From the NCBI GenBank assembly GCA_030620115.1, contig JAUXFG010000035.1:1-30702 (forward strand): DNA of 30,702 bases, written 5' to 3'. The notes under the pieces are model-generated. The model ran no database searches. It was not told where the DNA came from and worked only from the letters and a program-made list of their open reading frames with translations. This DNA comes from Candidatus Fermentibacterota bacterium (lineage in GTDB: Bacteria; JAFGKV01). This document shows, piece by piece, positions 16,963 to 24,881 of the stretch. Position 1 is the stretch's first letter, and each line of letters starts with the position of its first letter. A program made the translations under genes and the position numbers.

Positions 16963-16991
16963 TTGACTAAGTCATGGACTTAGTCTATATT
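16963..16991 (+). promoter_or_regulatory. Sigma-70-like promoter with operator palindrome in the spacer (toxin-antitoxin)
   Basis: A -35 box TTGACT (16963-16968) and a -10 box TATATT (16986-16991) are 17 bases apart. A perfect inverted repeat, GACTAAGTC / ATG / GACTTAGTC (16965-16985), covers the end of the -35 box and fills the spacer. This is the arrangement expected for autorepression by a Phd-type antitoxin or its complex. The antitoxin start is about 58 bases downstream of the -10 box. Confidence 0.75.
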
Positions 16992-17048
16992 CATGATCTA
17001 TGTTGCCACGATAATGATCAAGGATTTCATCCCGAGGGAGGAGAGGGA

Positions 17049-17282
17049 ATGATTCAGGTGAATGTCCATGAGGCGAAGACTCATTTCTCTCGGCTTCTGA
17101 TGCGTGTATCTGCGGGGGAACAGGTGGTGATTGCAAAAGCCGGGAAGCCGGTGGCGCGCCTTTTGCCTTGGCGGGAGGTGACGGAGGATCGGATTCCCGG
17201 CCTAGACCGGGGGTTGCTGGTCATTCCCGAGGATTTCGATGAACCTTTGCCGTCCCACATAGCGAAAGCGTTCGAATCATGA
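17049..17282 (+). CDS. Antitoxin, Phd/YefM family
   Basis: 77 residues: MIQVNVHEAKTHFSRLLMRV, then SAGEQVVIAKAGKPVARLLP. This is the classical Phd/YefM N-terminal fold, with a DNA-binding N-terminus and a toxin-neutralising tail (RGLLVIPEDFDEPLP). The ATG at 17049 is preceded by the purine-rich GGGAGGAGAGGGA, so I prefer it to an in-frame ATG at 16974 that sits inside the operator. It should bind and inhibit the PIN ribonuclease encoded next and repress its own promoter through the palindrome at 16965-16985. The stop overlaps the toxin start (ATGA). Confidence 0.9.
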   Translation: MIQVNVHEAKTHFSRLLMRVSAGEQVVIAKAGKPVARLLPWREVTEDRIPGLDRGLLVIPEDFDEPLPSHIAKAFES

Positions 17283-17674
17283 GGATTCTGCTCGATACGC
17301 ATTGCTGGCTCTGGTGGATTGCCAAACCGAGAAGGCTCGGAGACGAGCCGCGACGATTGATCGGGGACAAGCGAAACACAATCCTCCTGTCCGCCGCGAG
17401 TTCATGGGAGATCGCGATCAAGTATTCGATCGGTAAGTTGGTCCTGCCCGAACCGCCTGAGGAATTTGTGCCGAAAAGACTGGCCAGGGACGCGATATCG
17501 CCTTTGCCCGTTGAGCATTTCCATGCTCTTCACGTCGCGTACCTGCCGCGGCATCACAATGATCCATTTGACCGTCTCCTTATCGCGCAAGCCCAGCTGG
17601 AGCGCATTCCCATCATGACAATCGATGGGATGTTCGAACCCTACGATGTTGAAATCATCTGGGCAGATAGGTAA
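17279..17674 (+). CDS. Toxin, PIN-domain ribonuclease (VapC-like, COG3744 type)
   Basis: 131 residues. The start MRILLDTHCWLWW places the first catalytic Asp (D6). SSWEIAIK supplies the conserved Glu, and HNDPFDRLLIAQA supplies the later Asp pair; TIDGMFEPYDVEIIW is the usual end. PIN toxins of this group cleave RNA in a metal-dependent way and are held inactive by a Phd-type antitoxin. Translation is coupled to the antitoxin by ATGA. All expected acidic residues are present, so the toxin looks intact. Confidence 0.92.
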   Translation: MRILLDTHCWLWWIAKPRRLGDEPRRLIGDKRNTILLSAASSWEIAIKYSIGKLVLPEPPEEFVPKRLARDAISPLPVEHFHALHVAYLPRHHNDPFDRLLIAQAQLERIPIMTIDGMFEPYDVEIIWADR

Positions 17675-17700
17675 TCATTCTCGACTAATGATTCCTCTTC

Positions 17701-17784
17701 GCCCGGACTTCTCACCGGCTTTCGTCGCGAAACCGTCGAGATGGTTCTGGCTGCGAGGCTTGCGACTGAGGAGATTGAGAAGTG
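17701..17784. repeat. Dispersed TIR element, copy R4 (left arm only)
   Basis: Begins GCCCGGACTTCTCACCGGCT and continues through the internal part (GGTTCTGGCTGCGAGGCTTG, then CGACTGAGG) like R2, then breaks off. It lies between the toxin gene and the membrane phosphatase-superfamily gene and abuts the palindrome at 17788-17807. Confidence 0.85.
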
Positions 17785-17787
17785 TAG

Positions 17788-17807
17788 GGGCACGGCATGC
17801 CGTGCCC
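17788..17807. repeat. 20-bp perfect palindrome GGGCACGGCATGCCGTGCCC, copy 1
   Basis: The palindrome and its flanks (TGTAG before, ACGGGAG after) recur in the opposite orientation at 27219-27238. Together the two copies share about 32 identical bases. It lies 16 bases beyond the stop of the minus-strand gene ending at 17823 and could form a strong hairpin there, but no T-run follows. Confidence 0.8.
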
Positions 17808-17822
17808 ACGGGAGAATGTCTC

Positions 17823-19628
17823 CTACTCCAGATAACCGAGGCTTCTGAGCTGCCGGACCATGGCGGGGGTGAGCTGCGTGCTGGAAAACGCGCGCGGCGA
17901 TTCTTGCTGATGTGCTCTGAGTAGACGTTGTAGAGTGGCGGCCATCTCAGGCTGAGCATCAGAAAGATTGTGGGTTTCACCGGGGTCATTCCTGAGATCG
18001 TACAACTCCGACCCAAGGACCAAAGCACGAGCCTCCGCCGGGGAAGAGAAGCCATGGTGATGGTGGTTCACCGCCCGTCGTTCAATGAGCTTCCATGGCC
18101 CCAGACGAACTGCAGCGCCTCTGAATCCCCACATATCTGTTTCCGCGAACAAAGCTCGATCGTGAGTCTCATCTCCTTCGATAATCGGCATGAGGGAAAC
18201 ACCATCCATCTCCCCGTCAAAGCGCGGTAGATCAAGGAGATCGAACAGGGTTGGCGCGAGATCGACCAGGCTCACGGGCTTGGTGATTACCATGCCACGA
18301 GCCTCGGGATGGAGCGAAGAAACGATGAGGAAAAGAACTGATATCTGCTCCTCGTACAAGAGAATAGAATGCCCGCGGTATGAGCGTTCGCCGATGGATT
18401 CGCCATGATCTGAGATCACCGCCAGTACTGTCCTGTCCGCAAGATCGCGCGCCCTCAGCCATGACCAAAGCCTTCCCAGTTCCCAGTCAGCATAAGAAAC
18501 CTCACCATCATAGCCGTCGACCCATCGGCTGATCTGCTCGTAGGAGAATCCGCTGGAACGCAGTGGTGATTGAATCCCGCGGCGCCTGGCTGTGGTGGTT
18601 TCGGGCGGCGCATAGGGGTAGTGTGGATCCCATAGATGCAGCCAGAGAAAAAACGGCTCATCGGCAACGCCGTCCAACCAAGACACGGCTCGATCGACGC
18701 TGGTTGCGGCACGGCAGGCATATGACAAGGGCGCGAAGCGATTGAGAATCCGCAAGAGACGCAGACCAGAGTAAGGGAAAAGGCGATCCAATGTACCCTG
18801 GTCATGGAACCAGTCGAATCCCCCTCCCCATCCGTAGGCCGAAGAAAGATGGGCCACGCTGACTGCCGCGCCAGTAGCGTACCGCGCATGACGGAGGTGG
18901 TACGCCAGCGTGGGCACCTCTTTCGTCAGAGACCATCCATTCCGTCGCACGCCATGGCCGGATGGGTAGAGACCGGTCATGATGGTGGCCATGGATGGCG
19001 CGGTGGCGGGCATTGAGGCATAGGCCTGTCTGAAAACGATACCCTCGCTGGCCAAAGAGTCGAGGCCGGGAGAGGTTCCTCTCTCGTAGCCCCCCAAGCC
19101 GAGATGGTCGGGCCGCAATGTGTCGATAGTCACCAAGATGAGGTTCGGATGCGCGGCTCGCGAGACGTCGTTGTCTCCTCCGAGCCCCTGGGAGCTCGAA
19201 GCTCCAAGCAACAATGGAAGCGGCACAATGAGGAGCGGCAACCATACCAACGCGGAAGGAAGCCGCCGATCAAGCATACGAGACGCCACCGCCGCGCCGC
19301 CGATCCCCAGCCCTACGGCCATGGCGCCTCTGAAAGAAAGATGCGGCCCCTGGGCGAGAAGCGGACCCGTGAGTGCAAGGTACAGAGGAGGGAAAAGCGC
19401 TGCCCACCAGAGGAATCGGCTTGAAAGACCGAGAAAAATCGCCGCTGCCGCCACAAAAGCGCCAGCAACTGCATACAAACCAAGAACCGCGGCAACGATA
19501 GGCTCTCCTGCATACTCGACCCACGGCGGCGAAAGCAATCGCCATTGGAAATAGAGCTCAACAAGCGCAGCCAAGACCCAGAAAGCAGCCCCGGTGAGTA
19601 CCCACCGCATGCCAGAAGCCCTACTCAT
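17823..19628 (-). CDS. Membrane alkaline-phosphatase-superfamily enzyme (sulfatase-like, Thr nucleophile)
   Basis: About 601 residues. Five hydrophobic segments fill the first ~160 residues, followed by a sulfatase-fold domain on the periplasmic side. Metal-site motifs are visible: VTIDTLRPDHLG (first Asp), SDHGESIGE (Asp-His) and the His in YRGHSILLYEE. Where sulfatases have Cys/Ser-x-Pro-Ser-Arg, this protein has MPATAPSMATIMTGLYPS, so the nucleophile position is Thr and the Arg is absent. It should not be a formylglycine sulfatase; a phosphoglycerol/phosphoethanolamine transferase-like or phosphatase role is more likely. The tail LRSLGYLE is typical of one sulfatase-like group. ATG at 19628 has GGGGAG four bases upstream; the ATG at 19640 is the alternative. 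Repeat R5 begins just outside the start. Confidence 0.85.
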   Translation of the reverse strand: MSRASGMRWVLTGAAFWVLAALVELYFQWRLLSPPWVEYAGEPIVAAVLGLYAVAGAFVAAAAIFLGLSSRFLWWAALFPPLYLALTGPLLAQGPHLSFRGAMAVGLGIGGAAVASRMLDRRLPSALVWLPLLIVPLPLLLGASSSQGLGGDNDVSRAAHPNLILVTIDTLRPDHLGLGGYERGTSPGLDSLASEGIVFRQAYASMPATAPSMATIMTGLYPSGHGVRRNGWSLTKEVPTLAYHLRHARYATGAAVSVAHLSSAYGWGGGFDWFHDQGTLDRLFPYSGLRLLRILNRFAPLSYACRAATSVDRAVSWLDGVADEPFFLWLHLWDPHYPYAPPETTTARRRGIQSPLRSSGFSYEQISRWVDGYDGEVSYADWELGRLWSWLRARDLADRTVLAVISDHGESIGERSYRGHSILLYEEQISVLFLIVSSLHPEARGMVITKPVSLVDLAPTLFDLLDLPRFDGEMDGVSLMPIIEGDETHDRALFAETDMWGFRGAAVRLGPWKLIERRAVNHHHHGFSSPAEARALVLGSELYDLRNDPGETHNLSDAQPEMAATLQRLLRAHQQESPRAFSSTQLTPAMVRQLRSLGYLE

Positions 19629-19644
19629 CTTTCTCCCCATGTTG

Positions 19645-19833
19645 GCCCAAACTTCTCACCAGCTTCCTGCCCCGCTGGAAGCGGGGCCAATATGGCTCTG
19701 TCTGCTGCGTTACGCTTGGTCGGCTTCCTCGACGTATCACAGAGGATACGCCTACGGGAGCCTCGATCGCAAGCCTTGCAGACACAATCATTTCTTCTGT
19801 CTCGCCACGAAAGCCGGTAAGAAGTCCGGGCTA
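19645..19833. repeat. Dispersed TIR element, copy R5 (full length, 189 bp, inverted)
   Basis: Its reverse complement follows copy R2 from end to end, including AAGGCTTGCGATCGAGGCTC, GCGTATCCTCTGTGATACG and CGTAACGCAGCAGACAGAGC. A local replacement (CCCCGCTTCCAGCGGGG) forms a small hairpin where R2 has CGGCTGTCGTAG. It lies directly upstream of the membrane phosphatase-superfamily gene and 3' of the adenosine-kinase gene. The 19850-19918 remainder holds AATCT-type words only. Confidence 0.9.
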
Positions 19834-19918
19834 GTCGTTAGTTGATCAGTTCACCGTCATCATTCTTATCAGTCTTACCAAATTCTAGATTCTAGATTTC
19901 AGATTCTGTATTCCACCC

Positions 19919-20401
19919 CTACGGCTTGTATCCTATGTCTTTCAGGAGGCGATGGCGCTGCTCCCTATGGCCGGGTTCTTCCACACCCAGAGGGGAACCG
20001 CCGTCGATCACTCCCAGAATGGCACGTCCATGATCAGAAGTCGTGGTGATAACCTCAACGGGATTGGCAGTGGCACAGAAGATAGCGCAGACCTCCTGTA
20101 CATTCTTCAGCGCGGGCATCACATTGATCGGATACGCATTCTTCAGCAATATGACAAATGCATGGCCTGCCCCGATGGCCATCGCGTTCCTCACCGCTGT
20201 TTCTTCAAGAGCGCGATCATTTCCATCATGCAGGATGAGGCGATCTTGACTCGCTTCATTGAATGCAATGCCGAATCTTATTCCGGGAACGGCACCGGAA
20301 AGAGCTTCGAATATATCATCAACTGTCTTTATGAAATGAGCTTGCCCGAGAATGATATTAGACTCCTCGGGGATCTCCAGCTTTGTGAGTTCGAGCTGCA
20401 T
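19919..20401 (-). CDS. Adenosine-specific kinase (COG1839 family)
   Basis: 160 residues, the normal length of this small family found mainly in archaea and thermophilic bacteria. Recognisable blocks are NIILGQAHFIKTVDDIFEAL, FGIAFNEASQDRLILHDGND, AFVILLKNAYPINVMPALKN, VCAIFCATANPVEVI and GVIDGGSPLGVE. Family members are annotated as adenosine-specific kinases (AMP-forming) on structural and limited biochemical grounds. AGGAGG lies nine bases before the ATG at 20401. It follows the AI-2E-type gene by four bases, so it is the last gene of the ugd operon, though no functional link is obvious. Confidence 0.88.
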   Translation of the reverse strand: MQLELTKLEIPEESNIILGQAHFIKTVDDIFEALSGAVPGIRFGIAFNEASQDRLILHDGNDRALEETAVRNAMAIGAGHAFVILLKNAYPINVMPALKNVQEVCAIFCATANPVEVITTTSDHGRAILGVIDGGSPLGVEEPGHREQRHRLLKDIGYKP

Positions 20402-20405
20402 AATA

Positions 20406-21620
20406 TCAGTCCTCCTCTCTGTCTTTTGATGCCTCGTTAGTCGTATAGAACTCCATGTTCTTATATACGGAAATCATCTCCGAACTGCCATATCGCAATA
20501 ATGAGACTGTGGGAATTGCTATAAGCACGCCGACTGCTCCGAAGAGATATGCGAAGACTATGACAGAAAATATCACGATTGCTGGATGCAATCCCATTCT
20601 TGAACTCATTATCTGGGCTGATATTACAAGATTATCGAGTATCTGCACTACTGCAAAGACAATACCAATCTTGAGAAGATAGCTGAGTGGCGCCGCCACC
20701 GTAGGAGTGAGCACCACGGCCACACCAAGACTGATGATGAGCCCAATAGTCGGAATAATATTCAGAACTCCTGCGATGAGGCCAATGAATGCAGCATAGG
20801 GGGTGGAGAGAATGGTAAGGCCGGCGGTGGTAAGAATGCCAACCACCAACGCAATCGTGAGCTGTCCCCGGAACCAACTCCCTATGATGCTGTCTATCTC
20901 CCGGAAGACGCGTGCCACACGGTTGCGAGATGCTCGTGGAATAAGGGAATCAGCCCAGGCAAGGAGACGGTTCATCTCCACCAGGAGATAGAAGCTCACC
21001 ACCACCACGAGCAGCAGATTGATGATGGTTCCCACGGCGGAAGTCACTGCTTTCGTCACATCAAGGGCGCCATGGGCCAATCGTTCAAGCAGTGTGTCGG
21101 TATCGAGTACCCGTTCTCGAACACCCGCAATGTCCACCGTGCCCGGCGGCACACCAAATCGTTCGAGGCGTTGCTCCAGCGTGGCGATAAACTCCGAGAT
21201 CGTATTCGCCAACGCCGGCAGATGAGATATGATCTCTTTGATCTGAGATGCCACGGTGGGGAGAAAAAGCAGACTCAAAGCGATCACGATTCCCAGGAGC
21301 ACCAGCACGAGCACAATGGCCGCCAGAAGCCGGGGAAACCCGATCCGCTCAAACTTGTCTACCAGCGGGCCCAGCAGGTATGCAATCACCGCGCCTGCCA
21401 CAAAGGGCCCCACCACGGGCCAAATCCGGCTCAGGAGCCAGAGTACGAAAAAGACGCTGGCCGCACACAAGATGCGTCGCGCCCATGCCGCCTCTCGCAG
21501 CGGGAAGAGGAAGAACCAGACCAGAAAGAGGAGGAGGAGCGGAGTCAATACTGGTGCGACACTATAGAGAAACAACCCAAACGCCGCGATGCCAAGAATC
21601 GCGGGGATGCTAGCCCGCAT
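20406..21620 (-). CDS. AI-2E family transporter (PerM/TqsA-like)
   Basis: About 404 residues with the typical plan: two hydrophobic segments at the start (IPAILGIAAFGLFLYSVAPV), a soluble helical middle (LPALANTISEFIATLEQRLE), and a C-terminal set of helices with GVLNIIPTIGLIISLGVAVV and FAYLFGAVGVLIAIP. The family exports small molecules or solutes, possibly ion-coupled; AI-2 itself is proven only for a few. The ATG at 21620 is inside repeat R6. An open frame runs to 21743, but that part overlaps the preceding glycosyltransferase gene and is not membrane-like. Only a weak GGGA lies before the start. Confidence 0.88.
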   Translation of the reverse strand: MRASIPAILGIAAFGLFLYSVAPVLTPLLLLFLVWFFLFPLREAAWARRILCAASVFFVLWLLSRIWPVVGPFVAGAVIAYLLGPLVDKFERIGFPRLLAAIVLVLVLLGIVIALSLLFLPTVASQIKEIISHLPALANTISEFIATLEQRLERFGVPPGTVDIAGVRERVLDTDTLLERLAHGALDVTKAVTSAVGTIINLLLVVVVSFYLLVEMNRLLAWADSLIPRASRNRVARVFREIDSIIGSWFRGQLTIALVVGILTTAGLTILSTPYAAFIGLIAGVLNIIPTIGLIISLGVAVVLTPTVAAPLSYLLKIGIVFAVVQILDNLVISAQIMSSRMGLHPAIVIFSVIVFAYLFGAVGVLIAIPTVSLLRYGSSEMISVYKNMEFYTTNEASKDREED

Positions 21621-21686
21621 GTCCCATCGGCTTTCGTCGCGAAGTGGTCTCACGCAGACGCGGGATCGGCGAGAGATGCGGGCTAT
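21611..21686. repeat. Dispersed TIR element, copy R6 (diverged, 76 bp)
   Basis: Begins TAGCCCGCATGTCCCATCGG and ends GGCGAGAGATGCGGGCTA; the core CGGCTTTCGTCGCGAAG matches the left arm of other copies. Its right-end TAG, read on the minus strand, is the stop codon of the GT2 gene, and its left end contains the likely ATG of the AI-2E-type gene. It is the whole spacer between those genes. Confidence 0.75.
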
Positions 21687-22411
21687 ACACGGAACAACCC
21701 ATACTTGACTATGCACCAAAGGGCACGCACCCCATCTTGCCACCCGATCTTCTTGCCCTCCAAATAATCCCTCCCCGAATACGAAACACCCACTTCGTAT
21801 ACCCGCACGCCAAGATGGGCAACCTTGGCCGTGATCTCCGGTTCAAATCCGAATCGACTCTCCTTAAGATCGATTCGGGCGATCACTTCCTTGCGAAAGG
21901 CCTTGTAGCAGGTCTCCATATCAGTGAGATTCAGATTGGTCACCATATTGGAGAACAGGGTGAGCATCTTGTTTCCCACGGAATGCCAGAAGAAGAGGAC
22001 CCGATGGGATTCTCCCCCGGCAAATCGGGAACCGTAGACCACATCCGCCTTCCCTTGCAGAATAGGCGCGAGCAGTTTGATGTAGTCCTGGGGGTCATAC
22101 TCGAGATCGGCATCCTGAACCAAAACGATGTCTCCCTGGGCAACCTCGAACCCCGTGCGCAATGCCGCGCCCTTCCCCTGGTTGTGGCTATGACGTCTGA
22201 TCACGAATCCGGGGCGACCGACAAATTCCTTCAGCGTCTCCCATGTGCCATCGGTGGATGCATCGTCAATCAAGATGATCTCTTTCCCAAATCCTATATC
22301 AACAGCCTGCACCCGCTCTATGATCTCTCGCACTGTCCCCTGTTCATTGTACACAGGTATGACCACCGACAGGAGCCTCGGTTTGGCATCACGGGGGATC
22401 TCAAGAGGCAT
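21683..22411 (-). CDS. GT2-family glycosyltransferase (dolichyl-phosphate-mannose-synthase-like)
   Basis: 242 residues, GT-A fold. [20 protein letters not shown] opens the nucleotide-sugar domain, [15 protein letters not shown] follows, [20 protein letters not shown] precedes the metal-binding [10 protein letters not shown]. The later [40 protein letters not shown] pattern is typical of the DPM1-like bacterial group. There are no C-terminal membrane helices. It probably makes a polyprenyl-phosphate sugar or adds a sugar to a lipid carrier in envelope polysaccharide synthesis. It starts four bases after ugd. The stop TAG comes from repeat R6. Confidence 0.92.
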   Translation of the reverse strand: MPLEIPRDAKPRLLSVVIPVYNEQGTVREIIERVQAVDIGFGKEIILIDDASTDGTWETLKEFVGRPGFVIRRHSHNQGKGAALRTGFEVAQGDIVLVQDADLEYDPQDYIKLLAPILQGKADVVYGSRFAGGESHRVLFFWHSVGNKMLTLFSNMVTNLNLTDMETCYKAFRKEVIARIDLKESRFGFEPEITAKVAHLGVRVYEVGVSYSGRDYLEGKKIGWQDGVRALWCIVKYGLFRV

Positions 22412-22415
22412 CCGC

Positions 22416-23756
22416 TCAGTGCCGACCCATGCCCACGTACTCGAATCCTTGCGCTCTTACGGCGTTCGGGTCGAGCATATTCCGGGCATCGAGAATAATG
22501 GGATAGTTCATGGCCTCTTTGACCCTTGCCAAATCCAATGTCCGAAACTCCTCCCACTCGGTCATGAAGAGCAGCGTGTCGGCATCACAGGCCACCTCAT
22601 ATGCATCCTTGCAGAACTCCACCCCCTGGAGCAGCTCCTCCGCCTCGGGAATCGCCTGGGGGTCATATGCCTTGATCTTCGCCCCTTCGGCCTGCAGAGC
22701 CTTGATGACATCAACCGCGGGAGCTTCGCGCATATCATCGGTATCCGGTTTGAATGACAAGCCAAGCACTCCAATGGTCTTCTCGCGCACGATCCATAGC
22801 GTCTTCTTGATCTTGGACACGACCAGCTCTCGTTGGGCTTGATTGATCCTGCTTACCTCCTCGAGGAGCCGAAAATCATAGCCGAGGTCGCCGGAGATCT
22901 TCTTGAATGCGGCCACATCCTTTGGAAAACAGCTACCCCCGTATCCAGCGCCCGCATGAAGGAAAGATTTCCCGATCCGGTGATCCAATCCAATCCCCTT
23001 GGCAACAAGGGTGATATCCGCACCTGACAACTCACACACATTGGCCACGGCATTGATGAAGCTGATCTTCGTTGCCAGGAAGCTGTTGGAGGCATGCTTG
23101 ATCAGCTCAGCGCTTTTTACATCGGTCACAAGTAAAGGAACGGGCCCGACCTCGTCGAGCAATACATTGCAGCCTGGAAAATTCCTCTCTATGATCGGCT
23201 GATAGAGTTCCCTCATTATCTCCGCCGCCCGGTCACTGCCGGATCCGACCACGATACGGTCAGGGTACATGAAGTCGAAGATGGCGGCACCCTCTCGTAG
23301 GAACTCGGGATTGCTCACCACGTCGAACTCGACCTTGTGCCGATTGTTCAAACGAATAGTGCGATCGACCCATTCGCCGGTCTTGACGGGGACAGTGCTC
23401 TTTTCGCTGATGACGCGGTAGCCATCCATGTGGAGAGCTACCTCACGGGCCACCATTTCAATGTAGCTTAGATCCGCCTCGCCATCTGTCTTGGGCGGTG
23501 TCCCCACGGCGATAAAGATCACCAGCGCATGGTTGACACCCTCCTCCATGGACGTGGTGACACGGAGTGCCCCTTTCTTCATGTTTTTGCCTACCAACTC
23601 GGGGAGGCCTGGTTCATAGATAGGCATTACCCCCGCATCGATTTGTTCGATCTTTTGCTTGTCGTTATCAACGCAGATCACGTCGTTGCCGACTTCTGCA
23701 AGGCATGCGCCCGTGACCAGACCCACATGGCCGGCTCCCACAATGGTTACTTTCAT
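22416..23756 (-). CDS. ugd: UDP-glucose 6-dehydrogenase
   Basis: 446 residues, the usual length. It oxidises UDP-glucose to UDP-glucuronate with two NAD+. The start [20 protein letters not shown] is the Rossmann NAD-binding motif; [12 protein letters not shown] carries the catalytic Cys (GxxCxxKD); [20 protein letters not shown] marks the UDP-binding domain. The open frame extends to 23858, but the ATG at 23756-23754 follows AAGGAG by six bases and is the natural start. As first gene before a GT2 enzyme, it likely feeds an acidic envelope polysaccharide. It diverges from the parS/parAB locus. Confidence 0.95.
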   Translation of the reverse strand: MKVTIVGAGHVGLVTGACLAEVGNDVICVDNDKQKIEQIDAGVMPIYEPGLPELVGKNMKKGALRVTTSMEEGVNHALVIFIAVGTPPKTDGEADLSYIEMVAREVALHMDGYRVISEKSTVPVKTGEWVDRTIRLNNRHKVEFDVVSNPEFLREGAAIFDFMYPDRIVVGSGSDRAAEIMRELYQPIIERNFPGCNVLLDEVGPVPLLVTDVKSAELIKHASNSFLATKISFINAVANVCELSGADITLVAKGIGLDHRIGKSFLHAGAGYGGSCFPKDVAAFKKISGDLGYDFRLLEEVSRINQAQRELVVSKIKKTLWIVREKTIGVLGLSFKPDTDDMREAPAVDVIKALQAEGAKIKAYDPQAIPEAEELLQGVEFCKDAYEVACDADTLLFMTEWEEFRTLDLARVKEAMNYPIILDARNMLDPNAVRAQGFEYVGMGRH

Positions 23757-24020
23757 TGGTGCTCCTTTAAGGATCGATGCGTAATGGCACATTTGAACCG
23801 GGATAATACGTGGCTTGGTCACGTTTCGCAATTGGTCCCTCGTATTGGGATTCCCCACTACGCGCTGTCATCTTTCTTCTTGAATGGGGATTTCAAATAG
23901 CTGCTATCAGCTCGCATTTCATCCCCAGATTCCCGAATTATGAATTCCCCCTTCTTTTCATCCCATTCTCCAGATTGATAGATTTCAGATTCCAAGATTG
24001 CTGATTCTTCCCACCCCCCC

Positions 24021-24040
24021 ATTGTTTCACGTGAAACAAT
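24021..24040. promoter_or_regulatory. parS centromere site
   Basis: ATTGTTTCACGTGAAACAAT is a 20-bp perfect palindrome containing TGTTTCACGTGAAACA, an exact match to the bacterial chromosomal parS consensus bound by ParB. It lies 80 bases upstream of the parA start, so ParB may load here and also repress parAB. The 363-base spacer between ugd and parA otherwise holds AATCT/AATTC-type words at 23930-24005. Confidence 0.93.
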
Positions 24041-24119
24041 CGTGGAGAGGCTGGACATAGGCGGCACGGAACTGTATCCTGCGGGCATCATTCTCTCACA
24101 TCTCTCCTTGGAGAAGCCA

Positions 24120-24881
24120 TTGGCACGAATCCTTACCATCGCAAATCAGAAGGGCGGCGTAGGAAAAACAACCACCGCCGTCAATCTTGGAGCATGCTTG
24201 GCCGTCATCGGGGAACGGGTACTTCTCGTGGATGTGGATCCTCAGGCCAACGCCACCAGTGGGGTCGGGCACAAGATCAATCCCGGGCAGCCGACGGTCT
24301 ACGAATGTCTCTTTGGGGGTGAAGAAGCCGCCGCCTGTCTCCTCGCGACCAAGGTTCCCAGGCTCCATGTTCTTCCTTCGCATCACCGGCTTGTGGGGGC
24401 GGAGATAGAGCTTGTGGAGGCGGTTGACCGCGAGCGCAGGCTCTCACGTCTCCTTCGGCCGCTGAGGAGTTCCTACGACTACATCATCGTTGATTGCCCC
24501 CCGTCTCTGGGGCTCATTACGCTCAACGCCTTGGTCGCCGCCCACTCTGTGTTGGTACCGATTCAATGTGAGTACTATGCCCTGGAAGGCGTCAGCCATC
24601 TGTTGGAGACAATCAACCTCGTGCAGGAAGGGATGAATCCTGATCTCGATATCTTCGGCGTCGTGCTCACGATGTACGACAGACGTGTGCGTCTCACCGC
24701 GCGCGTGGAGGAGGAGATTCGAGCCTTTTTTGAAGGACTGGTCTTTGGCACCACCATCCCTAGAAACGTTCGGCTGAGCGAGGCGCCCAGCTTCGGCCAA
24801 CCTATTGTGCTCTACGATATTCTCTCAAAGGGGGCGGAAAGCTACATGGCCCTCGCCAGGGAGGTGATACGACGTGCCTAA
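24120..24881 (+). CDS. parA: Chromosome partitioning ATPase ParA (Soj)
   Basis: 253 residues from the TTG at 24120, the usual Soj length. ARILTIANQKGGVGKTTTAV contains the deviant Walker A (KGGVGKTT); LLVDVDPQANATSG and YDYIIVDCPPSLGLITLNAL are the Walker A' and B regions. ParA binds DNA non-specifically when ATP-bound and moves ParB-parS complexes. The TTG is preceded by GGAG at six bases; an in-frame GTG at 24042 would add 26 residues of unusual sequence right after parS and has no ribosome site, so I prefer TTG. The stop overlaps the parB start by eight bases. Confidence 0.93.
   Translation: MARILTIANQKGGVGKTTTAVNLGACLAVIGERVLLVDVDPQANATSGVGHKINPGQPTVYECLFGGEEAAACLLATKVPRLHVLPSHHRLVGAEIELVEAVDRERRLSRLLRPLRSSYDYIIVDCPPSLGLITLNALVAAHSVLVPIQCEYYALEGVSHLLETINLVQEGMNPDLDIFGVVLTMYDRRVRLTARVEEEIRAFFEGLVFGTTIPRNVRLSEAPSFGQPIVLYDILSKGAESYMALAREVIRRA

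Noticed and set aside
16974-17282. Antitoxin start at 16974
   Set aside because: That ATG lies in the operator, and a much better ribosome site precedes 17049 where the Phd family begins.
24042-24119. N-terminal extension of ParA from a GTG at 24042
   Set aside because: No ribosome site, abuts parS, and adds residues that ParA/Soj proteins lack; TTG at 24120 has GGAG at good distance.
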